53,568 bases of DNA, from positions 1 through 53,568 of the forward strand of contig CAYVCG010000004.1 in assembly GCA_964449985.1 (NCBI GenBank). Reading direction: 5' to 3'. The notes beneath the pieces were generated by a model, which saw nothing but the letters and a program-made list of their open reading frames with translations, did not search any database and was not told the DNA's origin. The position numbers were made by a program, and so were the translations under genes. Origin of the DNA: CAYVCG01 sp964449985. GTDB taxonomy: Bacteria > Bacillota > Clostridia > Lachnospirales > WRAX01. Positions 8,872-16,634 of this stretch are shown in pieces. Position 1 is the first letter of the stretch. Each line of letters starts with the position of its first letter.

Positions 8872-10005
8872 CTAATTCCGAATACTCTTTATAAATTCTT
8901 TCAAATCCTCAGTCGCGTCTATGAGTGGCTCAATAGAGTTGTTAAAATTAAGACAATTAATCACATTAGCTAGGTATATAGACAAGTCCACCTCTTTATA
9001 CCATTCGCACTGCCGGACGTGTTCCGGCGTATACGTTAGGTTTGTTGAATAAACTTTATCAAAATAGCCCTTTTCGTAATAATGATTAAACTTGTCCACC
9101 CCTTCGGTAAATAAAGCAAATGTTGTTGCGATAAATATTTTATTTGCATTTCTTTTTTTAAGCTCCATCGTTATATCCAAAGCAGATTCTCCAGAGGCTA
9201 TCATATCATCTATTATTATAATATTTTTGCCGGAGACATCCCGCCCCATATATTCGTGCTGGACTATGGGGTTTTTTCCGTGGACAACCTTGGAATAATC
9301 ACGCCTTTTATAAAACAGGCCAACGTCTATATCCATAACGCTTGAATAGTATATCGCACGATCCATCGCGCCGGGGTCTGGGCTTATTATAAGAAGGTTG
9401 TTTCTATCTGCCAAAATCTCATTGTGGTCTATCATAAACTCTTTGACGATTTCATATGTAGCATATAAATTCTCAAAAGAGCATAGAGGTATTGCGTTTT
9501 GGATATTTGGGTCATGAACATCAAAGGTTATTATATCTTTAACGCCAAGCTGTTCCAACTCCTTTAAAGAAATGGCGCAATCCATAGATTCGCGCCCTTT
9601 TCTCCTGTGCTGGCGCGAAGAATACATTAAAGGCATAATTACGGTTGTTCTTTTTGCCTTGCCGCCTATGGCGGATATAGCCCTTTTTATATCTTGGAAG
9701 TGTTCGTCCGGGCCCTTTCGGTTTTTGTATCCATACATGTCATAGGTGCAGCCATAGTTGCCGACATCGCATAGCAGATATATGTCCTTTCCTCTGACAG
9801 ATTCATGAAGCTTGATTTTCCCCTCGCCGTTTGCAAACCTTATTTCTTCAATGGGAATCAAGAATGAATCAGGAACGATCATATGATTATTGCTTCTTTC
9901 AAAGCGCAATCTCTCATCGATCTTTTTGCCCATTTCAGCAAAGCTCTCCAAAGCGATTATGCCCAAATGGCCATGGGTATCCGAGTTTGAATTATTAAAA
10001 AACAT
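8872..10005 (-). CDS. prs: Ribose-phosphate pyrophosphokinase (PRPP synthetase)
   Basis: 377 residues, longer than the usual 315 because of N-terminal and internal extensions common in clostridial forms. It makes PRPP from ribose-5-phosphate and ATP for nucleotide, His and Trp synthesis. The PRPP loop is IIIIDDMIASGES. Other conserved pieces are FANGEGKIKLHESVRGKD, the ATP-loop MPLMYSSRQHRRKGRES and the FDVHDP loop. ATG 10005 follows AAAGGGGTA. It is the last gene of the scfA-scfB-recJ-apt-prs run, next to apt, which uses its product PRPP. Confidence 0.93.
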   Translation of the reverse strand: MFFNNSNSDTHGHLGIIALESFAEMGKKIDERLRFERSNNHMIVPDSFLIPIEEIRFANGEGKIKLHESVRGKDIYLLCDVGNYGCTYDMYGYKNRKGPDEHFQDIKRAISAIGGKAKRTTVIMPLMYSSRQHRRKGRESMDCAISLKELEQLGVKDIITFDVHDPNIQNAIPLCSFENLYATYEIVKEFMIDHNEILADRNNLLIISPDPGAMDRAIYYSSVMDIDVGLFYKRRDYSKVVHGKNPIVQHEYMGRDVSGKNIIIIDDMIASGESALDITMELKKRNANKIFIATTFALFTEGVDKFNHYYEKGYFDKVYSTNLTYTPEHVRQCEWYKEVDLSIYLANVINCLNFNNSIEPLIDATEDLKEFIKSIRN

Positions 10006-10025
10006 AATAATACCCCTTTGAAAAC

Positions 10026-10538
10026 TTAGTATTTAACAATAGAATGCACATTATAGTTTTTAAGTACTTCCCGGCCTTTAAGCGCTTCTAACTCCACCAG
10101 GAATATAGCCGCTGCAACAATGCCGCCCATATCTTCGATTAATTCGCACAATGCACGGCATGTTCCGCCTGTCGCCAAAAGGTCATCAATGATGATAACT
10201 CTTTGCCCAGGTTTGATAGCATCGGAATGCATCTCAATGGTCGCTGCGCCGTATTCAAGCTGGTATGATTTATTAACCGTTTTAAATGGAAGCTTGCCTT
10301 CCTTGCGAACGGGAATAAACCCTTTATGCATCTTGTATGCAATAGGCATGGAGAAAATAAAGCCTCTGGATTCCGGCCCTGCGATTAAATCAAACTCAAC
10401 GTTTTCGAGCTTTTTTGCCATTAAGTCAATAGACAGAGCCAAAGCGTCTGGGTCGTGCAGAATAGTTGTTATATCACGAAATAATATGCCCTCATGGGGG
10501 AAATCCGATACATCACGGATGATTGTTTTCAAATCCAT
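10026..10538 (-). CDS. apt: Adenine phosphoribosyltransferase
   Basis: 170 residues, the standard Apt length. It converts adenine and PRPP to AMP in purine salvage. Visible motifs are FPHEGILFRDITT near residue 15, AGPESRGFIF and the PRPP-binding loop VIIIDDLLATGGT. It lies 20 bases upstream of prs and 32 bases after recJ. The recJ-apt order is a common Firmicutes arrangement, often with relA next; here prs takes that place. Confidence 0.95.
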   Translation of the reverse strand: MDLKTIIRDVSDFPHEGILFRDITTILHDPDALALSIDLMAKKLENVEFDLIAGPESRGFIFSMPIAYKMHKGFIPVRKEGKLPFKTVNKSYQLEYGAATIEMHSDAIKPGQRVIIIDDLLATGGTCRALCELIEDMGGIVAAAIFLVELEALKGREVLKNYNVHSIVKY

Positions 10539-10570
10539 AAAACCAGCTTCCTTCCTAAGATATGTAATAG

Positions 10571-12364
10571 TTATGCCTTGTGTAGCCGAAAATCAATAAT
10601 CTTTACTTCCACATACATGTTTCCGTTATACTCATTTATTCCTATGTTATAAACAATATCAAGTTTTATATCCGTTACCCTGCCGTATGCAATAAATTTC
10701 TTCGCTTTATTATCACCGTAGCAGTCTTCAAGCATTTGCAAAAATTGGTCAAGCTTATTAAAGCAAACGGCTTTTATCACACGCCCTGTTTGGGGGATTG
10801 TGAAGCTGAAGCGTAAGGTTTTCTTGTCCTTGCCTATCGTTTCGATTATATTTGCGGTTAGATTTTTTGTTCCGAATACAGGCTCTTTATTGGCTTTGCC
10901 AAAGGGTTCCAGCAGGCGCAATTCGTTAGCCAGTTCGTATGTTACGGATGAAAGGGGTAGTTCTTTATCTATTCTTATTGTCTTTTCAAAATCAAATTCT
11001 GTAAGTGTACATGTTTCGTTAAGCCGATAGCGCAGAGTTTCTATATTTTCACTATCCAAAGATAACCCAGCAGCCATCTCATGCCCGCCGAACCTCTCAA
11101 ACAAATCACGGCACTTGTATAGCTCCTCAAAAATATTATATCCCTCTATAGAACGCGCAGAACCTTTAGCAAGCCCACTTGGGTTATGGGTCAAAACTAT
11201 CGTTGGGTGATATAACGAATCCTTTATCCTGCCTGCAACTATTCCTGCTATGCTTTCATGAATAGCTTCGTCATACAAAACGATGACTTTATCCAATTGC
11301 TCGTGAGAACGAAGTGATTCGAGAGCGTATTCAACACTTTTTAATGTTTTTGTCTTTCTGTCTTCATTAAGTTCGCATAACTTTTTCGCTAATTCAGCGG
11401 CTTTGGCCGCATCATCGCATGTAAAAAGCTCTGCCGAGATTAGCGCTGTTTCCAGCCTTCCCGTGGCATTAATGCACGGCCCGAGAACAAAGCCAATTTC
11501 AAAGCTTCCTATTGTTTTGTTTTCCAAGCCACGCTCTTTTATTAGCGCTGACAGTCCTTTGTTTAATAAATACTTTCCGTCATTAATAAGCTTTAAAGCA
11601 TATTTTACAATAAGCCTGTTTTCATCAATCAAATCTACAATGTCGCAAACCGTGGCAATACATGCCAATATTAGAAGTTCCTCGTCAATGGTGAATTCCA
11701 TTTTAACGCAGTCAAAAAAATATTTTGAAAATTTATACGATATTCCTGCCGCGCATAGAGATTTAAACGGATAACAGCACGATTTCTGTTTTGGGTCGAT
11801 AATTGCATCGGCGGTTTCGGGCAAAACGTCTTGTTCCTCTCCGTTTTCGTTTTTACAAAAGCCCGGCTCGTGATGGTCTATTATAATAATGTTTATGCCC
11901 AAATTTTTTGCATAAGCTATTTCGTCAATGGCGGATATGCCATTATCGCACGTTATTATAAGGCTGGTTTGCAACTGATGCAATTTGTCTATAGTTTCGA
12001 TATTAAGCCCATAACCTTCATGTTCCCTGTGCGGTATATAGAAGGAAACATCTGCGCCATACGTTTTTAACGCCTTATACAGAATAGAAACGCTCATAAC
12101 CCCGTCCACGTCGTAATCACCGTATATAACGATTTTTCCACAGGACTGCGCCGTTTTTACAATTAGCTCCACTGCTTTATCAATATCCTTAAACAAAGAC
12201 GGGCTGAGAAAATCATCTAAACTGGGGTTAAGAAATTTTATCGCAGAGTTTTTTGAGTTTATTCCTCTGTTTAATAGTATGGCGGATAAAACAGGGCTTA
12301 TGCCAAGGGTTTTGGACATAAGCTCGATATTCGCTTCGATTTTTTTCAAAAACCATTTTGCCAT
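10571..12364 (-). CDS. recJ: Single-stranded-DNA-specific exonuclease RecJ
   Basis: About 597 residues. DHH-family motifs in order: VIYGDYDVDGVMSV, TCDNGISA, IIIDHHEPG, then the DHHA1 part with GPCINATGRLE and ERFGGHEMAAGLSL. RecJ degrades 5' single-stranded ends in recombination and repair in the cytoplasm. The size is typical of short clostridial RecJ. ATG 12364 is preferred because AGAGG lies upstream and MAKWFLKKI is the family's usual beginning (x-x-W). An in-frame start at 12424 would overlap scfB by more than 40 bases. Confidence 0.94.
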   Translation of the reverse strand: MAKWFLKKIEANIELMSKTLGISPVLSAILLNRGINSKNSAIKFLNPSLDDFLSPSLFKDIDKAVELIVKTAQSCGKIVIYGDYDVDGVMSVSILYKALKTYGADVSFYIPHREHEGYGLNIETIDKLHQLQTSLIITCDNGISAIDEIAYAKNLGINIIIIDHHEPGFCKNENGEEQDVLPETADAIIDPKQKSCCYPFKSLCAAGISYKFSKYFFDCVKMEFTIDEELLILACIATVCDIVDLIDENRLIVKYALKLINDGKYLLNKGLSALIKERGLENKTIGSFEIGFVLGPCINATGRLETALISAELFTCDDAAKAAELAKKLCELNEDRKTKTLKSVEYALESLRSHEQLDKVIVLYDEAIHESIAGIVAGRIKDSLYHPTIVLTHNPSGLAKGSARSIEGYNIFEELYKCRDLFERFGGHEMAAGLSLDSENIETLRYRLNETCTLTEFDFEKTIRIDKELPLSSVTYELANELRLLEPFGKANKEPVFGTKNLTANIIETIGKDKKTLRFSFTIPQTGRVIKAVCFNKLDQFLQMLEDCYGDNKAKKFIAYGRVTDIKLDIVYNIGINEYNGNMYVEVKIIDFRLHKA

Positions 12365-12381
12365 AAGGCATACCTCTGTCC

Positions 12382-13740
12382 TTATTCGTCGCCTAAGCGC
12401 GCCGCTTTCATCATAATAGCGCATTCGCAGCGTTTTCGTTGTAATTCGCAGCCAAGCTCATACGGTTTCAAAATATCGCCGTTGGTCATATAAGCATTTG
12501 CGGCGCAGCCGCCGCTGCAATAAAACTTTGCCCAACAGTTTATGCATTCGTCTTTGGCGTATATGTTGCATTTATCAAAGGTTTTGCGTAGGTCATGGTT
12601 AGAGACGCCGTTAAAAACATCACCCATTTTAAATTCTGCTATGCCGGTAAACTGATGGCAGGGGTATAAATCCCCTTCGGGAGTAACCGCCAAATATTCA
12701 CATCCAGCTCCGCATCCAGCAAGCCTTTTGGCAATACATGGGCCTCCTGTCAAATCTATCATAAAGTGGAAAAAGTTGAACCATTCCCCTTTTTGTTCCA
12801 TTTCAAGGATTTTAGTTGCAAGCTGTTCATATTCTTCAAACAATCGTGGCAAATGCTCCGTGCGTAAGGAATATGTTTCGGCATCATCAGATACAACAGG
12901 CTCAACAGAAATCTGTTTAAAGCCTAGCTTGGCAAGATGCAAAACATCATTGCCAAAATCCAGATTTTCTGCTGTAAACGTTCCTCTTACGTAGTAGTTG
13001 TTTTGCTCTCTAGTTTCTGCAAGCTTTTGGAACTTTGGAACAATAACATCGTAACTGCCTTGGCCACCGGCACGCTTTCGCATATTATCATTTGTTTCCT
13101 TGCGTCCGTCTATGCTTAAAACAACGTTTTGCATGTTGTTATTAATATATTCAATCATCTCGTCGTCTAAGAGTAAACCGTTCGTAGTCAAAGTGAAACG
13201 GAAGTTTTTGTTGTGCTGTTTTTCCATGCTGCGGCCGTATTCGACTATTTGCTTAACAACGTCAAAATTAAGCGTGGGCTCGCCGCCAAAGAAATCTATC
13301 TCCAGATTCCTTCTATTGCCGGAATTTGCAATCAAAAAATCTATCGCCTGTTTGCCAACCTCAAAGGACATAAGTGAACGCTTTCCATGGTATTCGCCTT
13401 CCTCTGCAAAGCAGTATTTGCATTTCAAATTGCAGTCATGGGCGATATGAAGGCATAATGCCTTAACGACAGGCTTTCTGTTTTCGGCCACATCGGCCAT
13501 AGCAGCATATTCATCTCGCGAATACATTAGCCCGCTTTCTTCCAACTGCTTTATTTCATTATATGCATTAATTATTTGCTCTCTTTCGTATTTGTTTGTT
13601 AGGGCTTGTATTATCTGATCAAGGTTTTTTTGTTTATAAAAATCCAAAATATCATAAACAACCGAGTCTACCACATGAACGGAGCCGCTATGGACATCCA
13701 GAACTATATAATAGCCATTCATGTAATATTTATGTATCAT
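12382..13740 (-). CDS. scfB: SCIFF peptide maturase, radical SAM/SPASM thioether-forming
   Basis: 452 residues. An N-terminal peptide-recognition segment (about 1-80) precedes the radical SAM motif CNLKCKYC (Cys103, 107, 110). The C-terminal SPASM region has many cysteines for two auxiliary Fe-S clusters: GCGAGCEYLAV, PCHQF, CINCWAKFYCSGGC and GCELQRKRCEC. The enzyme uses S-adenosylmethionine to form a thioether cross-link in the SCIFF precursor encoded 129 bases upstream at 13870-14010. ATG 13740 is preceded by GGAGAG. The pair is nearly universal in Clostridia, but its physiological role is unknown. Confidence 0.95.
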   Translation of the reverse strand: MIHKYYMNGYYIVLDVHSGSVHVVDSVVYDILDFYKQKNLDQIIQALTNKYEREQIINAYNEIKQLEESGLMYSRDEYAAMADVAENRKPVVKALCLHIAHDCNLKCKYCFAEEGEYHGKRSLMSFEVGKQAIDFLIANSGNRRNLEIDFFGGEPTLNFDVVKQIVEYGRSMEKQHNKNFRFTLTTNGLLLDDEMIEYINNNMQNVVLSIDGRKETNDNMRKRAGGQGSYDVIVPKFQKLAETREQNNYYVRGTFTAENLDFGNDVLHLAKLGFKQISVEPVVSDDAETYSLRTEHLPRLFEEYEQLATKILEMEQKGEWFNFFHFMIDLTGGPCIAKRLAGCGAGCEYLAVTPEGDLYPCHQFTGIAEFKMGDVFNGVSNHDLRKTFDKCNIYAKDECINCWAKFYCSGGCAANAYMTNGDILKPYELGCELQRKRCECAIMMKAARLGDE

Positions 13741-13774
13741 CGTGTTCTCTCCTTATTCCTTAAAAGCCAATAAT

Positions 13775-13817
13775 AAACCATACAATACAAGTCTGTTAAG
13801 AATGTATCGTATGGTTT
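13775..13817 (-). terminator. Intercistronic hairpin between SCIFF peptide and maturase
   Basis: Fourteen-base-pair stem (AAACCATACGATAC with GTATTGTATGGTTT, minus strand, one G-U pair) and a 15-base loop, followed by TTATT. It probably works as a partial terminator or 3' stabiliser, so the small precursor is made in excess over the maturase. This is inference from position and structure. Confidence 0.55.
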
Positions 13818-13869
13818 TATTGTCAGGATTGGTTCATTGTCTGCCAAAGAACCTGTAAATTTAAAAAGC

Positions 13870-14010
13870 TTATTTTCTGCTTTCGCAAGCTTGGTTTGCA
13901 ACAGTGCAGGACGTTTTGCAAGCAGACTGGCAAGATGTTTGGCATTCTCCGCAGCCGCCGGAAACGGTATTTTTTAAAACAACTGTGTTAAGCGTCTTTA
14001 TATGCTTCAA
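13870..14010 (-). CDS. scfA: SCIFF ribosomal peptide precursor (six cysteines in forty-five)
   Basis: 46 codons, TTG start at 14010 with a strong AGGAGGGAGGG site upstream. The peptide begins MKHIKTLNTVVLKNT and continues with GGCGECQTSCQSACKTSC, ending near ACESRK. Its six cysteines are at positions 20, 23, 27, 31, 35 and 42, matching the SCIFF family nearly residue for residue. ScfB joins one Cys sulfur to a downstream residue, probably the Thr of the KTSC segment as in characterised systems. It is easily missed because it is short and begins with TTG. It heads the scfA-scfB-recJ-apt-prs run and has its own promoter at 14055-14083. What the mature peptide does is not known. Confidence 0.96.
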   Translation of the reverse strand: MKHIKTLNTVVLKNTVSGGCGECQTSCQSACKTSCTVANQACESRK

Positions 14011-14054
14011 GGTAATGCCCTCCCTCCTAAAAAAATCTATTTAAGCCAATAAAA

Positions 14055-14083
14055 ATTATAACATACGAATGTGGTAAATGCAA
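14055..14083 (-). promoter_or_regulatory. Sigma-A promoter of scfA
   Basis: On the minus strand TTGCAT (14083-14078), 17 bases, TATAAT (14060-14055). The predicted start is about 40 bases before the scfA TTG. The same TTGCAT-17-TATAAT pair is used for rpsB. Confidence 0.75.
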
Positions 14084-14120
14084 ACGCAAATTGCTTTACT
14101 TTTGGATATACTAAGTTAAT

Positions 14121-14155
14121 ACTGATCTAATATTGTTTCGAAAAATTAGATCAGT
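14121..14155. promoter_or_regulatory. Perfect inverted repeat between divergent promoters
   Basis: ACTGATCTAAT (14121-14131) and ATTAGATCAGT (14145-14155), 11-base arms around 13 bases. It ends one base before the -35 box of the type I toxin promoter and lies about 38 bases from the scfA -35. It could be an operator or an upstream terminator-like hairpin. No regulator gene is adjacent. Confidence 0.5.
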
Positions 14156-14156
14156 G

Positions 14157-14185
14157 TTTACCTTAATATTTTGTCGTGTTATAAT
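14157..14185 (+). promoter_or_regulatory. Promoter of the type I toxin mRNA
   Basis: TTTACC (14157-14162), 17 bases, TATAAT (14180-14185). The predicted start near 14192 leaves a leader of about 60 bases. The leader contains GGCGGTTAGGCTTG (14213-14226), perfectly complementary to 14380-14393 in the mRNA 3' region. It also has a local stem, ACTTCC (14227-14232) with GGAGGT (14240-14245), that covers the Shine-Dalgarno. Confidence 0.65.
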
Positions 14186-14254
14186 ATATTATAGCACATC
14201 AAAGCGCATAAGGGCGGTTAGGCTTGACTTCCTGCAAGGGGAGGTGAGGCCAAT

Positions 14255-14332
14255 ATGGACACATTTCAGGTTTTAACGTTAATGATAGCGTTTGCCGCAT
14301 TGGTAGTTCATATTATTAACACAAAAAAATAA
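14255..14332 (+). CDS. Type I toxin, small hydrophobic (TxpA/BsrG, holin-like toxin family)
   Basis: 25 residues: a polar start (MDTFQVL), one hydrophobic helix (LTLMIAFAALVVHII) and a lysine tail (NTKK). The pattern M-x-x-[YF]-[EQ]-x-L-x-x-M-I-x-F is that of the short membrane toxins of Firmicutes type I modules, which insert into the membrane when overproduced. A very strong Shine-Dalgarno (AGGGGAGGTGAGG) precedes the ATG, yet it is occluded by a local hairpin and by 5'-3' pairing in the mRNA. An antisense gene overlaps its 3' end. All of these are hallmarks of antisense-controlled toxins. It stands between scfA and argS. Confidence 0.82.
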   Translation: MDTFQVLTLMIAFAALVVHIINTKK

Positions 14333-14447
14333 CCGCCCCCAAAATGCCAAGGTCAGCGGTTATTTCTGTAATTTAATCGCAAGCCTAACCGCCTTTAAAG
14401 CGGCTTGTGCTACTGAGGGGATGTTGGCGCATCCTCTCTTTTATTAT
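14318..14447 (-). ncRNA. Antisense RNA antitoxin of the type I module
   Basis: A consensus promoter at 14482-14454 (minus) predicts a start near 14447. Transcription would run through the 3' region of the toxin mRNA and stop at a hairpin formed by AAATAACCGC (14365-14356) and GCGGTTATTT (14336-14327), followed by a T-run, about 130 nt in all. The RNA is fully complementary to the last toxin codons and the 3' untranslated region, as in the TxpA/RatA and BsrG/SR4 systems. It also carries GGCGGTTAGGCTTG, identical to the toxin leader, so it can compete for the long-range pairing. Both ends are predictions. Confidence 0.75.
14415..14445 (+). terminator. Terminator of the type I toxin mRNA
   Basis: GAGGGGATG/CATCCTCTC stem (9 pairs, one G-U) with a six-base loop and TTTTATT after it. 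The toxin mRNA would be about 250 nt and overlap the antisense RNA by about 125 nt. Confidence 0.7.
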
Positions 14448-14453
14448 ATACAT

Positions 14454-14482
14454 ATTATAACTCAGTTATAAAATTATTTCAA
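14454..14482 (-). promoter_or_regulatory. Promoter of the antisense antitoxin RNA
   Basis: On the minus strand TTGAAA (14482-14477), 17 bases, TATAAT (14459-14454). It is stronger than the toxin promoter by match to consensus, as expected for an antitoxin made in excess. Confidence 0.78.
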
Positions 14483-14528
14483 CTTTTTTTGCAAATCACT
14501 AACAATATTTAAGGTAATGTGAATTAAT

Positions 14529-14541
14529 TCAGTGTTTACCT
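14529..14541 (+). repeat. 13-base direct repeat flanking the type I module (right copy)
   Basis: TCAGTGTTTACCT occurs here and at 14151-14163, just outside the toxin promoter on one side and upstream of the argS promoter on the other, 378 bases apart. It could be a trace of insertion of the module or a shared promoter-proximal motif. The left copy overlaps the toxin -35 region. Confidence 0.5.
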
Positions 14542-14561
14542 GAATCAAACAGGAAATTTTA

Positions 14562-14590
14562 TTGACAGAGATATTTAATTAATATATAAT
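14562..14590 (+). promoter_or_regulatory. Consensus sigma-A promoter of argS
   Basis: TTGACA (14562-14567), 17 bases, TATAAT (14585-14590), a perfect match to consensus. The predicted leader of about 80 bases holds a hairpin CTTGGAAAC/GTTTTCCAAG (14621-14649). No T-box sequence is present. Confidence 0.85.
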
Positions 14591-14677
14591 CCCCATAAAT
14601 AGAGACGGACTTTTTAAAGGCTTGGAAACTGGCGATAAAGTTTTCCAAGATCTCATATCATATGAAGGTGATTGATT

Positions 14678-16375
14678 ATGGATATTAAAAAAGATATAGC
14701 ACAGATGATAGGGCAGTGCGTAGATTGTTTGGAAGAAAATGAGCTTTACGAAATGCTGGAAACTCCGCCCGATTCCAAAATGGGGGATTATGCGTTTCCA
14801 TGCTTTCGGTTGGCAAAGGCCTTAAAAAAAGCGCCGCCTGCCATATCCGCCGAGCTTGCAGGCAAGATTGAAAAACCTCATTTTATTGAAGAAATACGCC
14901 CAACAGGGCCGTATCTTAATTTTTTTGTTAAGAAGGATTTTTTTGCTTCCAGTGTTTTGAATGAAGTATATAAACAAGGAGATAAATACGGAACATTAGA
15001 TATAGGTAAGGGAAGGGCAATAATCATTGATTATTCATCTCCTAATATAGCCAAAAACTTCCATGTGGGGCATTTGCGTTCGACTGTAATCGGGAATGCT
15101 TTGTATAATATTTATAACGCCATCGGATATAAAAGCTTTGGTATAAACCATTTGGGTGACTGGGGAACGCAGTTCGGCAAGCTTATGGTGGCTTATAACA
15201 AATGGTCCTCAAAAGAATTGGTGGATGAAAACGGCATTGATGAACTAAACCGCATTTACGTAAAATTCCACAATGAGGCTGACTTGGATCCTTCGCTTAA
15301 TGACGAAGCTCGCGCTTGGTTTGTTAAGCTGCAAAACAATGATGAAACGGCCATAGGCCTATGGAAATGGTTTTGCGATCTCAGTTTGGAACAATTTAAC
15401 AAAATATATGACAGGCTTGGTATTACATTTGATTCCTGGGCAGGAGAGAGCTTTTATAACGATAAAATGGATGCTGTTGTTGATGAACTGCGCGAGAAGG
15501 ATTTGCTTGTGGAAAGTAATGGCGCGATGATTGTTGATTTAGAAGCCTATAAAATGCCACCATGTCTTATACTGCGCAGTGACGGCGGAACGCTTTATCC
15601 AACACGTGATATCTCTGCTGCTATTTATAGAAAGCAAACCTATGATTTTGAGAAATGCCTTTATGTAACAGCGCTTGACCAATGCCTGCATTTTGCGCAA
15701 TGGTTTAAGGTTATTGGGCTTATGGGTTATGAATGGGAGAAGGATTTGATTCACATACCGTTTGGTTTAGTGAGCCTTGAGGAGGGCACGCTTTCCACAA
15801 GAAGCGGCAGGGTTGTTCTCATGCAGGATATACTCAACGAATCCGTTAACAGAATAAACCAAATCATTGAGCAGAAGAATCCGGAGCTTGAAGATAAAGA
15901 ACTAATTGCGGAGAAGGTTGGTATAGGAGCCGTTATTTTTAATGATTTGTATAACGGAAGGATAAAAGATGTAGTCTTTTCGTGGGAAAGAATGTTAAGC
16001 TTTGACGGAGAAACAGGCCCTTATTTACAATACACCCATGCCAGAGCTACCAGTGTTTTGGAGAAAGCGGGTAATATAGATTTTGATGATGTTGATTTTT
16101 CTGTATTAAACGATAAAGCTTCGTTTGGGACGGTAAAGCTAATATCAAAGTTTTCGGAAAAGATGGTGGAAGCGGCGGATAAAAATGAGCCGTTTATCGT
16201 ATCACGATACTTGATTGATCTAGCACAATCCTTTAATAAATTTTATCATGACAATAAGATATTAAACACAGAAGAAAATGTTCAAAAAGCAAGGCTAATG
16301 ATTGTATACAGCGTAAAGACAGTGTTAAAATCAGGCCTAGGGCTTTTGGGGATTTATGCGCCGGAAAAGATGTAG
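14678..16375 (+). CDS. argS: Arginyl-tRNA synthetase
   Basis: 565 residues. Class I signature HVGH is found in SSPNIAKNFHVGHLRST, and the C-terminal DALR anticodon-binding region contains GPYLQYTHARA. The Arg-type N-terminal Add-1 domain is present. ArgS charges tRNA-Arg with arginine in the cytoplasm. ATG 14678 is preferred over the TTG at 14672 because AAGGTGATT fits better. It has its own promoter, and is bracketed by two RNA-antitoxin toxin modules, an odd setting for a single-copy essential gene. Confidence 0.95.
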   Translation: MDIKKDIAQMIGQCVDCLEENELYEMLETPPDSKMGDYAFPCFRLAKALKKAPPAISAELAGKIEKPHFIEEIRPTGPYLNFFVKKDFFASSVLNEVYKQGDKYGTLDIGKGRAIIIDYSSPNIAKNFHVGHLRSTVIGNALYNIYNAIGYKSFGINHLGDWGTQFGKLMVAYNKWSSKELVDENGIDELNRIYVKFHNEADLDPSLNDEARAWFVKLQNNDETAIGLWKWFCDLSLEQFNKIYDRLGITFDSWAGESFYNDKMDAVVDELREKDLLVESNGAMIVDLEAYKMPPCLILRSDGGTLYPTRDISAAIYRKQTYDFEKCLYVTALDQCLHFAQWFKVIGLMGYEWEKDLIHIPFGLVSLEEGTLSTRSGRVVLMQDILNESVNRINQIIEQKNPELEDKELIAEKVGIGAVIFNDLYNGRIKDVVFSWERMLSFDGETGPYLQYTHARATSVLEKAGNIDFDDVDFSVLNDKASFGTVKLISKFSEKMVEAADKNEPFIVSRYLIDLAQSFNKFYHDNKILNTEENVQKARLMIVYSVKTVLKSGLGLLGIYAPEKM

Positions 16376-16439
16376 TTATATGGTTAATATTTATTACTAA
16401 TAATGATTATCTTATTTGGAATCCATAGTATTTTAAATC

Positions 16440-16468
16440 TTGACATAATTTATATTTTTACGTATAAT
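16440..16468 (+). promoter_or_regulatory. Promoter of the type III toxin-antitoxin operon
   Basis: TTGACA (16440-16445), 17 bases, TATAAT (16463-16468), a perfect consensus. The predicted start is near 16475, just before the antitoxin repeats. Confidence 0.85.
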
Positions 16469-16474
16469 AATAAC

Positions 16475-16614
16475 AAAGGGTTAAAACCCATAAGTAGTTC
16501 GCTACCGGTCATGCGAATAATAAATAGGCCGTGAAAACGTGGTTCGCTGCCGGTCATGCGAATTACAAATAGACCGTGAATAAGTTTTAAGCCCTCTGTA
16601 TTTGTAGAGGGCTT
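16475..16614 (+). ncRNA. Type III antitoxin RNA, CptI/ToxI-like tandem repeats
   Basis: Two direct repeats with a 45-base period (16498-16542 and 16543-16587) begin TTCGCT(A/G)CCGGTCATGCG and contain AATAG(G/A)CCGTGAA. CGGTC and G(G/A)CCG in each unit can pair, giving one folded module per repeat. A small GGGTTAAAACCC hairpin lies at the 5' end and the terminator at 16589-16614 at the 3' end. The CptIN family of type III systems is described with about 45-nt repeats in just over two copies, which fits. The RNA would be cut by the toxin into repeat units that bind and inhibit it. Confidence 0.82.
16589..16614 (+). terminator. Terminator between antitoxin repeats and toxin gene
   Basis: AAGCCCTCT/AGAGGGCTT stem followed by ATTTATT. 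In type III modules this leaky terminator sets the excess of antitoxin RNA over toxin mRNA. Confidence 0.85.
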
Positions 16615-16634
16615 ATTTATTAAGGTGAATACTT

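Noticed and set aside
14591..14677. T-box or other amino-acid-responsive leader for argS
   Set aside because: The leader is only about 80 bases, holds one simple hairpin, and lacks a T-box sequence and a competing terminator.
16498..16587. Tandem repeats considered as a CRISPR remnant or riboswitch
   Set aside because: The two units are contiguous with no spacers, and the layout with terminator and toxin gene fits a type III antitoxin. No known aptamer core was recognised.
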